In this document: positions 48,701-62,200 of the stretch, one piece after another | How positions within the stretch are numbered: the stretch's first letter is position 1 | Layout: every line of letters starts with the position of its first letter | Source: Paragonimus westermani | Lineage: Eukaryota > Platyhelminthes > Trematoda > Plagiorchiida > Troglotrematidae | Assembly (NCBI GenBank): GCA_008508345.1 | Contig: QNGE01000272.1 | Location: forward strand, 213,317-277,316 | Direction of reading: 5' to 3' | DNA: 64,000 nucleotides | Program-made: the position numbers and the translations under genes | The notes under the pieces: model-generated | Told to the model about the DNA's origin: nothing | Databases searched by the model: none | The model's input: the letters and a program-made list of their open reading frames with translations, nothing else

Positions 48701-49142
48701 CGTTACTTCTCAAGGTGACATTCGGATCAACAAGTTGCGGCTTGATATCTAGTCGAATGTTTTGCAACGTTCTAATTTGTTTGGCCTCATGACCTGTCAG
48801 CAGGCTGTTACTTGATATCCAAAATGCACAGTGCAAATGCGGGCAAAGGTGTTCACATCTGTTTGTAGAAGGCAAAGAGCACAGTTTTCTTATGGAACAG
48901 AAAGGATATAACGTATGCTTAGCAACCTAATCTGTTAACATGTATGGCTGAGTCTATAGGTCATTAGATAGGTCAGCACAACCTTTCGAGAAAACAAACA
49001 GCTGTTATTTGTATAACTTCATATTGTGCTCGAACAGCAGTTGTGCATTATCAGAGCTAGCGTAAGCATTTGCGAATATATCCAGGTCAACTGATATAAC
49101 AAAAGATTTCACAGTTCTAATGAGGACACATTAAAAGCTTGA

Positions 49143-49355
49143 AACCAATATCGTGGCCCCTGTATTGTTCTGTTTTGTTTGTGTACTACCGGTATACTTG
49201 TGGCGTTCATCGTGTGTGTGGTCTGCTTGTGTAGTAAGCAAGTCACAAAAGCTGACCTGAAAGAAACAACGCAAGCAGACGCTGCAATGTTGCCTTATTA
49301 CCAGAAGAATATTGAACCTGAAAGCAATAGTTTTACAAATGAATACGGATCTTAA
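49143..49355 (+). other. candidate terminal exon: membrane segment plus cytoplasmic-like tail
   Basis: An open frame without ATG reads a hydrophobic run of about 25 residues (including VLFCLCTTGILVAFIVCVVC), then a polar tail of about 42 residues with LPYYQKN and FTNEYGS, and ends in tandem stops TAATAG. This pattern fits the last exon of a single-pass membrane protein. Alternatively, TTGTGTAG at 49,231 could be an acceptor and only the tail would be coding. No partner exon was found. Confidence 0.22.
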
Positions 49356-51189
49356 TAGTCTCATTCGAACCATAAGCATGAAACCATATACGTCATACCT
49401 GCAGAAGCGTAAAGGTCATTTGTTTCTATGTTTACCATTTAATATCCGAATGTTATCTGTTTAACGAAATGCCTATTAGAATAGTATCTAGTCAAGAACT
49501 TCGCCATTACTAATGATATCTCTAACACGATCGGCAGTTGAACTCTAGCTAGGGCTTTACGTGAAATTTTCTGCATCATTAACGTTAAACTGGGTACCGC
49601 TGAATTATGACCTGCAAGCGCTCAGACTTTGAAGAATTCTCGGACTTTCTGACGACCTGAAGACGAGACAGAGTTACCTTATATTTAGCCTCAATAGAAC
49701 TGAAAATCAAAACTTGGTTACTGCTTGTTATTCACAAGTAAATAAGACGCAATGTTTTCATACGATAATTCAGTCTTGTGAGGTAACTGGTGCAGTGATC
49801 AAAAAGTTGACCTCATGAAGGAGTGGTCGTAATCCTAGGCCGAGTCGTTGCATAAATATGCATTGCTGACCAGCTTCTTCAAGAGTAAAACGTGGGCATG
49901 GTGCTTCTTTTTGTAGGCAGATGGATGGAATATCTGTTCACATGAAAGAACTCAGATGGAATTTGTGGCTTCCCCTTCTCACCATTGGTAATCTTCTATA
50001 ATTTTTCTCAACAGAACTAAAAATATCGTACTACAAACTCTGAGACACCAAGCATTCGGCACGTATTTCTCTCTACGTAAATTTTGTCTCACTTAAGCTG
50101 TCAATCTGTTTCACCGTCACACAGTGTCACTAAACAATAAGGATCAGTTTTATCAATAACTCGGCCGGTACACTTCTAAGGTGTTAGTTACCGATTGCTT
50201 AACAAAATCTGAACTAAAACCACATCACTGGGATAGCTGACCACAGCCGGATTAAGAACTGCCGACTACGAGGCTACCCATCGAAGTTGATCTGTGAGTT
50301 ACATTGCCTGAGTCATAAAAACTGGGCAACCTGAGATACCCTGCCTGCTGTTTTTGTATACTCAGCTACATCCACGATGTTTCATCATGTTAGCTTCACG
50401 AGTAAGGAGAAGTTGATAAAATCTCCATCTACTATTGGATGATCATAACTGATGGGACTCACACCCAGAAACCTGAAACACGACAGTTGTGAAACGTATA
50501 GAAATGAAGAGCAGTTGTCAAATTAGGGGCGCTAGTGCACCTGCGACAACCTACAACCTCGATTACCCCTCAGCGGTCATCACAGTAAGCATGTAACAGT
50601 TTGGCTAATTATTGGCTGTTTACTTTAATCAGCATCGCTAACCCATAGAAATATGTTGTCTGTGGTAAATTCCGCGGATGCACATACAAACGGGACATAT
50701 AAGCGAAGAATTCGTGAATACTACCGCCTACTCCAGTGCTGGAATTAGGCCGCTCACACTGTATACCATCCCATTTTTCCTAGTCACTTATATTTTACGC
50801 AGCTCGACAAATGTGGACTTCCTTAATTTGAAGTCCCTGTTTTTATACACTAATTTATTCTGACTGTTTCACGTCTTCAACGAAACCGTCGATGTTCAGA
50901 CTAATTCAAGTAGGTTCTCAGCGGCCACGGGAGAGAGAGAGGCAAGCGGAGAGCCAAACAATTCTCCAGAGGCTGATCACAATTTCAGCAGGCAGCTAGC
51001 AAACAGAAAATAAGCAAGTGAACATTTCTTTGTCAAGCACCTCTTTATTTATGTTCCACAGCAACACAATTTAATCATGTGAAGACTACGGTTAGGAAAC
51101 GAGCTACTCTCGAGTTCACTGGACCATGCCTCGTTTTAGAAAATATAACTATAGACCCAGAGTAACTTGTGTAGCATTGCCTCCCCTAC

Positions 51190-52090
51190 TTAAGTTGCCT
51201 GTAATCACAGGCTAACTCAATCACGGGTCGCACAACATGCTTGTCCTCATTTACCAACCCACACAGTCCACTAGCGCACCACCCACATCATCATCTTCAT
51301 CACCGCCTGCATCGCTGCTGCAGTATAGACGCAAACGTCCCCTTGTCGTCCGTCGAACTTCTCCTCTCACTTAGACGCACATTCGAGCTACAAACTACTC
51401 GTCGGTCACGACTACTGCAAGTTTGCCAACGCAGATCCAATTTGTTGTCAGTTTGTTGACTGGGTTTTTTGCTTGGTCCGTCGGTTGATCGGTCACTCAC
51501 TCACTCAATCATTCACCAAACCTGGTTCAGCGTGTGTGGGGCATGTAAGTGGGAAATTTTCTTCCGCACCACCACCTCATCCTGTTCGTCCCGTATATTT
51601 GTATACATCCATATATCAAGCTGTATGTGCACGTGTAGATGTGATTGTATGTAGACAGGCAACTGAATGTGGCTTGCATGCACGGAAAGAGCGCTTGTTC
51701 AATTTTCTCTCTATTAAAGTTTCCTTCATATTTTTATGCATGGACCAATTTCGAGTAAACAATTTAGCAGTGGTGAGAATGAATGGACGATTGCCTGTAG
51801 GTGACGTTTTTTGAGTGTTCGTATGTGTGTAAAATGTCTGATGCAAGTCTAAAAGAAGTGTTCAAGACACTTCATTAAACCCATTCCACGAATGCTCAAG
51901 TTGATTACCGCCACATACACTCCACCCCCACCATGTCGCCTAGTGGTCTGATCAACTTCATAAAGAACCACCCTTGACCCCATGCGGTTTTCTGTCCCTA
52001 GTGCTCGATTTGTGGGTGCGGTTCCGACAAACAACTGAGTGATTGTGGTCGTTCAAATGATGGACGGATTGACTGACTGGTGAGCATCTT
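51190..52090. other. compositionally distinct island inside the intron region
   Basis: Pyrimidine- and CA-rich on the plus strand at 51,190-51,620 (short CATCAT, TCACTCAC and CCACC runs), with a G-rich minus strand around 51,918-51,940 (GGTGGGGGTGG). It stands out from the AT-rich surroundings. It could be a short interspersed repeat, an alternative promoter region or an unrecognised exon cluster. No tRNA-type B box was seen. Confidence 0.35.
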
Positions 52091-53191
52091 GGTGAGCACC
52101 TTTCTCCGGTAAGTAGTGTATTACAGTCAAACGTAACAGTGTGATCAACTACCTGTAGTGATCCAGCGAGAACAAATTTCTTACTGACTTAGCTTCATTC
52201 ACATAAAACATATGTGACAGACCGCCGATCTCCTACTGATTTTTGCCGAACCGAACAATTTACTAGTCAGCTATGGAACAGACATTGGTACACATTTTGG
52301 TGACAATTGTATTGGTTGGAGACCGGTTCCCGATCAGTTCAATGATGGTTGATTTTCTAACAAAACTAATTTGGTAAAACATCGCGGAACTATGAAGTCT
52401 TCGTTCCTACTACAACTCTATGACGTTAAAGAGTTGCTAAACCACAGAATTGCCAAACCAAAGCTATCCAAATAGTTATAAGCTCGTTATGAATGAGCAA
52501 ACAACAAATAAACGCCAGCTATCTACTTTTGAATCAGGTCTACTTAATTTTAAGCGGGAGTTTGAAAAAGTATACCAACTCTCTTCCTACAAACAACAGT
52601 AACCAAATTTGTCAACTTTTTTTTATAGAATGCTTATTGTAACTGGCCGACATTAAAATGGATAGTTAGCTTATGCAATCACGAAATTTGTCTGTAAGCA
52701 CTTTTGCGTTTAAAAAATCTACAGGAAGACCTGACTATCAAAGTTATCGATTTTTGTGAGAAAACATCCTTTTAAATAAGAATTGCAATAGAAGGCAAAG
52801 ATGTTAATTTAAATGGATTAGTCTCCACTGTAAATTCCTTCTGGCGGAAAACGCACTGCAACATCTAACTCCATATATCCAACTCACACAACATTATAAT
52901 CCCTCCAGTGCGAGTCGCCAGGTATGGCTCCAAATAAATATCTCTAGAACTTTCGTCGAAAATCGGTTAACTGACGACAGTTAATAGGTCGGTTGGTTGG
53001 ATTTAAACGGTGAAAGTGTGAAGCATCCCGTAAGCTAGCGCTGCAATCCCTATGACCTCAGACACGCAATTTTTTCTATTTCCCATCGACTGCTTTGGTA
53101 AAGTTTTTGAATCAGTAAACTTACATACATACTGAGCACACTGGCATTGGTGAAAGTTGCTACTAATCATAAGTTATGTTTGTCCTTGTAG

Positions 53192-53294
53192 TGATAAGGC
53201 TGAATATGTTAACTACTTCTTTGTCACCTCACAAGACATTTTTGGGCATGCCTCTGGGATGTTACCAGAAATAGACAGCAGACATTTCACTGAG
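53192..53294 (+). CDS. candidate 103-base exon
   Basis: Preceded by TTTGTCCTTGTAG and followed by CTGAG|GTAAGT, both near consensus. With one base completing the previous codon, it reads 34 residues without a stop, beginning DKAEYVNYFFVTSQDIFGHA and ending DSRHFTE, and leaves phase 0. The entry phase matches the exit phase of the 29-base candidate at 43,630. I do not recognise the domain. Confidence 0.42.
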
Positions 53295-56200
53295 GTAAGT
53301 TGATTAGTAGGTACTTAATAAAAACCTAAAATTCTGTATCAGACTGCTGAATTAAAAAATTATTTTCCAACGATGGACTGACTCCAAGACGCTTTGATAC
53401 ACATGTAACAGCCACCCTCCCAGACAGCTTTCTTTGCAACCCGAATAGTTCCAATATTTCGTCACTACCTCTTCGCATGCTTTCTCGCCTCACATAACAA
53501 GTATAATTCTACGCTCATCGACCAGTTCTGTGTTCACTAGGGCAATTCTTGTACCGAAAACATACTGCCAAATAACATTGGACAAGTCAAAGAAAGAAGG
53601 TGACCTACAGAATAAGTAATGCAACCAAACGACGCATGTGCATCCCCGAGCATAAAGGAAAACCTTGCAAGACAAAAGATGAATAATAGTCATTCTCCCC
53701 CAACCACTCAGCTTATGAATTGCCAATGAATTCGCGCACAAAAATTGATGCTCCAGAAAACTGATTAAGTTTAACGTCAGAGTTGCAATTAGAACATGTG
53801 TGTTTCAGATTGGGATAAATAATTAGTCATGTAAATAGTAAAGAAATACTCCCCATTTCAACGAGAAATCAATTCACGATTTTCCAATTCTACTTTATAC
53901 ACATAAGCAGGCAACTATGTTTATATGTATATATACGTTAAGATACTGACACACTTTTTCTAACTTGCATTTTATTAGCCCAATTGAAAGGTTTGCTCTA
54001 AGAGTTGTTCTTCGACTATCGTGAGCTCAGAAATCAGGAAAGTGTAAACGCTACTGTGTATTACAGGAAATTATTTCAGACATCACATCCAGCACACCAA
54101 CCTTCGCCCACCACATCCCACATTTTCAACTATTTTTGATTTATCGTAATTTCACACCTAGTTGAAACGCATGGATTCTAACTCAAAATCTAGTTTTATC
54201 ATAGTATAAGTGGAAGGAGTCTTACAGATCCTGGTTAGAATCGTCTGGATAACGTGCTCAGACAGTCTAATGCGGACAGTCAGCCGCGACAGCAACGATC
54301 AAAACCCCACGGTTTAGCGTGTGATTCATTTTACTGAGCCACAAAAGTGGACTGCATTTGAATCCTTCTTTTCTAAGCTGTTTCTCAGCGGACCGATGTA
54401 CAGTTCCAATGGAAACTCTTAGGGAGACCAAACATCCGGCTGTCATCAGACCGAAAATTGTACTTAAGCCTGGCTGTCTGACCTGGCTTGAAGCCAGGAA
54501 TTGAGTATTTTATTCGCTCAGGAGATTTATGCCACCTGGAACAGGGTGCTTTTGATTAGAATGCAACCTTAGTTCCGCTATTTCTGTGCTGAACAACACC
54601 CACTGTGTGTAATGTTCACTATACCACACCGTCGAACTTGAAGTATTTGAGAAACGAAAATTTATACTGTGAATAAGTATGACCTGAGTTACCTCACACA
54701 GACTTTTAGTTAAGTCTAAAAGAGTTTAGCAATATGGCCATTTCGCGAGTGACTGACACCCTGTAAGGTAAATGGCACAGCGATTAGCATGAGTATCGCA
54801 CAAGGAATGGAGTTGGGGTTCACATCTTGAGGCTGATAGCCTTCAACAGCAGCGAAGCGCTAGTCTAATGTGACATTACGACAGAATCCGCTGAGAGTTT
54901 GTTAAAATATGAAAGCTGCAACCTGTCAAATGATGCTCAGTTTATACCAATCAACCAGTGAATTAATGTAAATTGCACACCACTCGTAAGTGGCTGCCGA
55001 TGCAACATCCCCATAGATCTTCTGGTTAACCCCTTACAAGAAAAAGTACCATATTCGAGTTGTGCTCACAATGAGACTCTCCAGTAATGCGTATTCTTAC
55101 CACAGTCGAGAACAGAACTCCGGCCACAGTTTCATAAAGCGACCAGGTTGACCAATGTGCCAAAAATATTGAAGCATATACTACTGGATAACCAGTCCAA
55201 AAATAAGTATTAGTGATAGGAGAATCTTTTTTCGTTTCTCGGGATAGTACGGTGCTTGTAATTTTAAGTTGGTCAGATTTAACAAATGATCATGAAATGG
55301 GGAAGTGTTTATGCTGGTTCAATCTACCATACGGGTCAGTCAGCATCAGATGTTGTTCTCAGCTAGGTATGGTTTACATAAGTGTTTTATAGTGGACGCG
55401 ACAGCACCATGACAACAATACCGGTATTCGTCGACCATGTCCGCTCCGAACAACAGAAGGGGTGGTTCGATTGAGAACGGCAAAAACTATGCCGTAAATA
55501 CCATGACTTAGGATGATATTTTTCATGAAAAATGACTTCTCAAATAAGCACATCTTTTATATTCTGTAAAAACTTATTCGTTAACTGGTAAAAGGTGGAA
55601 CATACTGACGAAACTGCGCCGTGACCATGTCAGTTCTATAGTTGAAACTACTGTTTAAATTTGTGTGAACAAAGTTTGCTTAACACTCTTGAGCACGATT
55701 TTCGGATCTACTATACAGCTTCGATATTGTGATCATAGGTGTTCAATTTCTGTTGAGTATCCACTGAAAAATTACTTCAGTCTGCTTTTGCAACATTCCC
55801 GGTACTTTGGCCACGATAGCCTTAATCAAGCAGACGCCTTGTCAAGAATAGTTCCGCCCTTAAAATATGCGTGTTTAGACTTCAAGTACTTAAATAACTT
55901 GTCTAGTGCGTAAAAATGGATTCCGTTGTGGCAAAAAGACAGGACAACAAACCTGAGTGCTAAAAACATCCGTGATTGGTCAGTTGGGATCTTACTTTCA
56001 GGGAACCTAGCCATGCTATATTAAGTAGGTACAGGCTACACATAAAGTCAAACCACTGCCACAGTGGATTGCAAACATTAACCATTCTCTGGTAGCGCTT
56101 GCGATACAGGGAAAGTGTTACGAATTTTTTTCGCTTAGTGTGTGTATGCTGGCGATTAAATTTAAAGCCAAAAGAGGACTAAATGAAAGCTGTGACAGAT

Positions 56201-59200
56201 TGCCTACCAGACGAGGTTGGTAATTCATCATACCCAACCGGTGACGATCGATGAAAACAGATCTGAAGGCATCACACTAAGTGTGATTATTAAACCATCA
56301 CACTGTTGCTAGCTGAGCAAAATAACTGCAACAAATAACTTAAACTGTCTTCTTCATCTGTTTACTCGAATATAAACCAAGCTGGCTTTGAGGCTCACGC
56401 CAACGAAATAACCTTCCAGAAGGTGACTAACATACTGCAAGAATAGAGTGCAAGCACCAGCTGTTGCACTCTATTTCGGTATGAAAATTTTTAACAGATT
56501 TCATACAAGAACACAAGTACACGTGATTTTCTTTAGCCAGAGAGTCGGTGTATTACAAAACATTATCCATGTCAACCATTATCTTTAGTAGGATAGTCTA
56601 TGGAGCGCTCGCGCATTCAACCCGCTTAGTCGTACAATAATGTGATTTAGTCAGATCATATCATCCCTGATCGCTTAGTTGTGTTCTTAAATGGGAGAAT
56701 TAATAATGTTTCTGAAAATGACTTCACTATTCTCTGTTTATAATCCATAAACATAGGATGTTTGTATGCGTACACTACTATGGTTTTCGTCCGAACAAAA
56801 ACTAGCTAGTGTTACACAATGAAAATAGCCTTATTTCATTTGAACTTCCATAGGCAGATCACCTAAGTTAGGGCACTGCAAACTGACTTGTGATTAGTTT
56901 CGTACTAACAGAAAATACCATCTGATCAATAAACGAATTCAGTTAACATTTGGCGATTACTGCTATTCTATTCCGCAGATTATGACATTATCCTGTCAGT
57001 TTCCTAAGCGCGACGTCTCACTTCTCCTACCTCAACAAATATCGCACGTTCAACAAACTCAAAGCGACGGAAGCTAAAAATATTGTGTAGGATAACGCCA
57101 TATAAGTCTATAGGTATTTTCACTATGGTAATTGAGCATAATGTAAAATATCAGATTAACCACAATTTAAATGTCACGTTGGGAGGTAAAAAATGTTTGT
57201 TTTCGGAAAGTCGAAGCTTTCTTCTGCTGCTCTTTCGGTTGTTACTCACTGGTTACAAAGCATTCCAAGTTGGGAGACGACGGTCTATGGTTTATTCTGT
57301 TTACGGTCATACCACAGGACAGTATTTAGCAAGCTGTTTCGATTTCTCACACTTTTCTTAGCCGCATAATGCGATCTGATTACATCGAACTTCTTGAGAA
57401 CCTATTAGGGTGGTGAGTTGGGACATATTTGGGACGCATTGATGAGATTATATGAATCTGAGCATGGATATACTCTTTTATGTCTGATTACAGTGGACGA
57501 TGTTTGCAGACCTATGAAGGTGTCAAGTGACCATGCTGTGTTAATAGTCTATGGGAAAGCCTCCTGAAAGGGTTCGTCAAGACACACGATCAGTTAAATA
57601 ATTACGAGGTTATTGGTTCACTACAACTTGAGGAATCATACCAGTTCCACAATTGCTAGTTATGTCTCCATAACCCATACATCTAAAATGATACGAGAAA
57701 CTGACGACATTAGAACGTCTCCTTTAACACGCGGTAACCAGGACATGCATATATCTTATAGTATAAGCAAATCTGCTACGAATTATCCAATCCGGCAGTT
57801 TATCCCCATTGTACTGACGGTTGTTTGCTCTTCACTTCAGTCAAGTATCGTGTGATAATGGGATAAGATTGTTGCTTGAGCATATTATATGTACAAAAGT
57901 TTTTGCTTCCCTTTTACGTAGATTCAAGAGACAGGTGTCCCGACAGAAGCAAAAAAGTAGTTTCATGGAAACCCATTTTTAGTAGATTCTGCAAAGCTCA
58001 TCAGATGGCTTAGTGACTGCTTCCTGCACCGCGATTTACGAGTGAAATGAGCCTCGTGTGTTTTCGGCAGACGTATGTGCGAGCAGAATATGACTAGAGT
58101 ACAAACAATCTTCCCACCGATTCGTCTGTGACTAACCAAATAAGATGGATCAACTTCACTGTATTCGATAAGTTTGGATTTTCTGGTAAGCCATACTTAC
58201 GTTACTCAATTGTCATGCCTGGTGCGTTTCATCGAGGTTTGCTTTTAGGCATCGGTCAGTGTTGGCTTACGAACTGAATTATACCTTCAGTTTTGAAATG
58301 GAAAAGGTTTTGCCCTGTTGGAACGTTGAGTTCAAAGAAATTCAACGTCTGGCAGGTTTGAATATACGAATATCTCAGATACCATCATTTTAAACACATA
58401 TGGCCCGTCCCGTGCAAAATAACGCTATTGATCACAAACGCAAAACTTAAAGAAGAATGGTTGTAATTGGAGATGTTTTCATAATCTCTTAGTTAACCTA
58501 CAATGCAAAACGGACACTGGGAAGTTCTGTAATAAAGACAGGTAACACGCCGGTACCCTGACGATTATACAACGAACTTTCTTCCCCATTAGTTGCCAGC
58601 TGATGTTAGCTCCAGATGTGGGCTTTTACAAGATATTCATTTGTCTGACACATTTTTACTTAGGTATCATGGAAGACTGATTTTCTGATCATGGATTTAT
58701 TGTTTGACATGAACTGTATCACAGTCTCACAAGTGGTTTTCACATACACCGATCGGACCGCAAGCGTAGGTTCATAATTCGCTGTGGCTTGTGTCCGTTT
58801 GGCGAGTTTTATTGGCGCAGTTTTCATGCCATTGCTTTCCGGATAATCCAAACCATCATTCTAACATTGTTAGAAAAGTCCAGAAAGCGGAGTACTGTGT
58901 TAGCTCAGGTAAGTTTTGTTCAATCAGGCCGTTTGTGAAGAATACCGTAGGTTAGGTTAGACAGACCGACATTTTACGAAATAGTTGGCTTTCCTGAAAA
59001 ACAATTCTCTTGTTATATGCTCACAGATAAATGGATTTCCACAGGTGGGGAAATATCAGACGCACACACTTTGTTGTCGTGTGTTGATTTGAGAGCGGTT
59101 TTTACATGTTGTAGAAAGGTTGGGAGCTTTACGAAAAGAAAATTGCATACGTGGCAAACGCACAACGTCCCAAACATCTCAAGTAAGTCAACAACGGTCA

Positions 59201-62200
59201 CAAAACTGAACAGCGTGTTCAAAGGTGACAGACCCTAATTGAATAGGTGTTCTGAAGTTTGGGAGAATGAAGCCTTAATCGTTCGCTTCTGATTAGATGG
59301 TTCTGCTGGGGTGTGAACATGTTAAGAATAAATTTCCTCAGCAAATAATTAAGAAGTTGCCCAGCGCTCTTGGCCTTTCTAGACGAGAGTTCGTTCTTAT
59401 CTTCCTGCTCTTCCAAGTAGGTTTTCAATAAGGTCCACGTTTCTATTTAGTTATGGATGACATGTAGGGACGCAAAATCAAGTCCGATATAGTCAAGATT
59501 GCAAAGTGAAACCTTAGGTGTCGTGTGTAGTAACTTTATTAACGCTACGCACTACATTCTTGGACATAAACTCTGATTAGTCACGGTGTTTCTCTGCATT
59601 CGAAAGTAATAAACTTGCGACCTCGCAGATTATATTCAAGTACGGGTTTCATGACGGAGTTGTATAATTTCATCCTAAGCTGCACTGAATAGTGGATGGC
59701 TATTTATGGATTTTGCAATACCTCCCTAACTAGTGAATTATCTATAATATCATAGTTTGTGTCAGCAGCGTACAACCGCATTGACGATTTGGTAATACAC
59801 GCGGAATCAAGAGCGAACATAAAGGACAGCTGAGGACATCCATTGCATCCTTGGGAAATCCGCATTTGACTGGAAGTCACACTGATGGTTGTCCGCTGAA
59901 ACTGACATCAAATTTAGGGCTACTTGGGTAATCTTCAAGTCATCTAGACGATATGTCTGTAAAACCATAATTGAAGCTATTTTGTAAAAAGTCGAAGCGT
60001 CCAAGCCTGTGAGAAGCCTGAGAGAAGGGTGGGTGAAAAAATCGGCGTGTGTCAACTCCCTACCTTCTCTGCCCGAAAACTAATTAGAACCTAGTGAGCT
60101 TGAGATATAAGTGTGTCCTTTATGAAACCCGAGCCAAGCTTTATTGAGGAGCTAACCTTCCGTCACTTCGGACTTGAGAAAGTTCTCTAAGACGCCTTTA
60201 GTGGCCAAGGAAAACACCAACGCTACCGGTTGACTGCATGCTGGGACTTCTGTTTGTCTGTTTTCTAGGATATGATTGTGGATCCAAATGAAGGTAAACT
60301 GGTAGCCAATGTTTAAAAACAGATAATATGGTCAGCCGGTTGGAGTGATCAGCGATTTCATATCAGAGCGGGACGATGTATTCTGCAGATGTTGGAGTCG
60401 CTGCCTAAATATAGCAAGCTACACTAGTGTGGTCATAGGCCGTCAGACAATCCGTCACACTGAATGGGTCAGATTACGTTATGTGATAGAATGAATGAAC
60501 CGTACCGTCTTTCGTATCGGGAACCCCTTGAAAGTCCTCCAAGATGGGCCGTAATTTTACAGAGGAATTTCGTCTGGTCTCGTGGCGATTCTACGAAGGT
60601 ATCAGACCTTAGTAAAGACCACCTCAGTGCTGATGAGTGAATGGCAATCCTAGCCCGTGTTTTATCCGGTCACCCCCACAGACGGAAAACGCCTGTTCTA
60701 ACTGCAATTTTACCTATTCACTTCTAGACTTACACCAAATTGTTCAGGCGGTTTGGTAAGTTCGGTGACAGATTACACTGTCCCAAGCCGATGATATTAG
60801 TGTTACACCAGTTTCACGCGAACAGCCATCGATTCCGTCAGAATGTTCAGTTCCAAACCGTAATTTGCCGTTAGATTACGAACATCTCCCTGCTTTACTC
60901 TTATCGACTTATTTGAGGCCTACAGTTTCGGACTGCTTTGACTACATTTTACTTACCTGTGATTCTTGCCAGGCGAATTGTTGTTATACCTGACATGGTG
61001 CTCACGCCTTACCGGTTCCGTCTAAGCATCTCATAGGGATAAAGATACACTCACGATCCACATAGTTAATGTGTGAAACGCACTTCAACATCCAGCAACA
61101 GCAGTAGGAATTTTTAAAAGCACCTTTTGTCTATGTGCATACAGTCATATAAACACATGTCTATGCACAATCAGCTGCTTGATGTTCAAAGAGAGACTCA
61201 CCGCACAAACGGTCGTAACGATACATTTTCAAAACAACAAAATATGGTTCCTTTTGATATCGTGTATACTACGAAGACATAAGTTGCGTAATCCTCCATC
61301 AGAAGTGATCGTGCCCTGCAGTGACCACTTTAGATCGGTCTCTTTAGTGGTATTTTACCACGGGTGTATTGTGTAGTGAGTGTGAAACTTCCGCTTTCTC
61401 TCGTCTACCAAAGTAAACCGTTGCAAGTTCGAAAAAAGTGTAACGTCACTGAGAGGAAAGTCTATGAAATAATTTCTTCACCCTAGAAGGACTTCATGCT
61501 TAGTTGTAATGGCTGTTCACTAGGTAGCGGACGAAAAAATGATATAGTATTCTCTGCGAAATTTGGAGTTTTTCTGCTACCCTGCAGTCCCACCAATAAC
61601 GAATGGTCTCTCGGTTTACAGACTTGCCAGCTCACACTCAACTTTGCCTACATGGAAAACTATAAACGAGCAGGTTCATCTTTGCTTTGGACCACTGGTA
61701 AGTTGACCGTCTATTGGAATTGATCGCCCCTTGCCAGCGAAAATCCGAAACGTTCGTCTGGCCTGCGGAACTATGACATGAATTTAACGTTTCTTATCCA
61801 ACTTTACTATTGCTAAAGAAGCAAACTGCAACGTCAAGTACTTGTCACCACTAAAACACATTTATGCCTGACATTGTTGATCCAACCTATTAAGCAAAGA
61901 TGCATATCTAATGCAAAGTTAAGATTGCTGTAAAGGGAGTTGCTCTCTTTTACCTCTATCCTCGTTGATAATACTTTCGTTAATAAACCGTAGGTTCACT
62001 TTATGTTCTAAGTTCAGTGATGCGCTAGTATCAGTGATCACTTACCCAACCTAAATTCGCCTTTCTAAAATAACTGTCGTAGTTCCAATTCAAGGATCCA
62101 AGCCTGTGGAAAGGTCAGAACTAGCAAATCTTGTACTCAAATCATGTTCGTCGTCTGAGGCCTTCAGACATGGAGCATGATTAGTTGAAAAGTGAATCGA

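Larger units (their letters stand above)
43659..53191 (+). other. intron-like sequence with microsatellite and weak exon candidates
   Basis: AT-rich sequence with no identifiable domain. It includes the TAG repeat at 45,745-45,795, a plus-strand frame with a membrane-like run at 49,143-49,355, a frame at 46,953-47,159 with an acceptor-like start, and a GC- and CA-richer island at about 51,190-52,090. None of these can be tied to the long exon. Confidence 0.4.
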
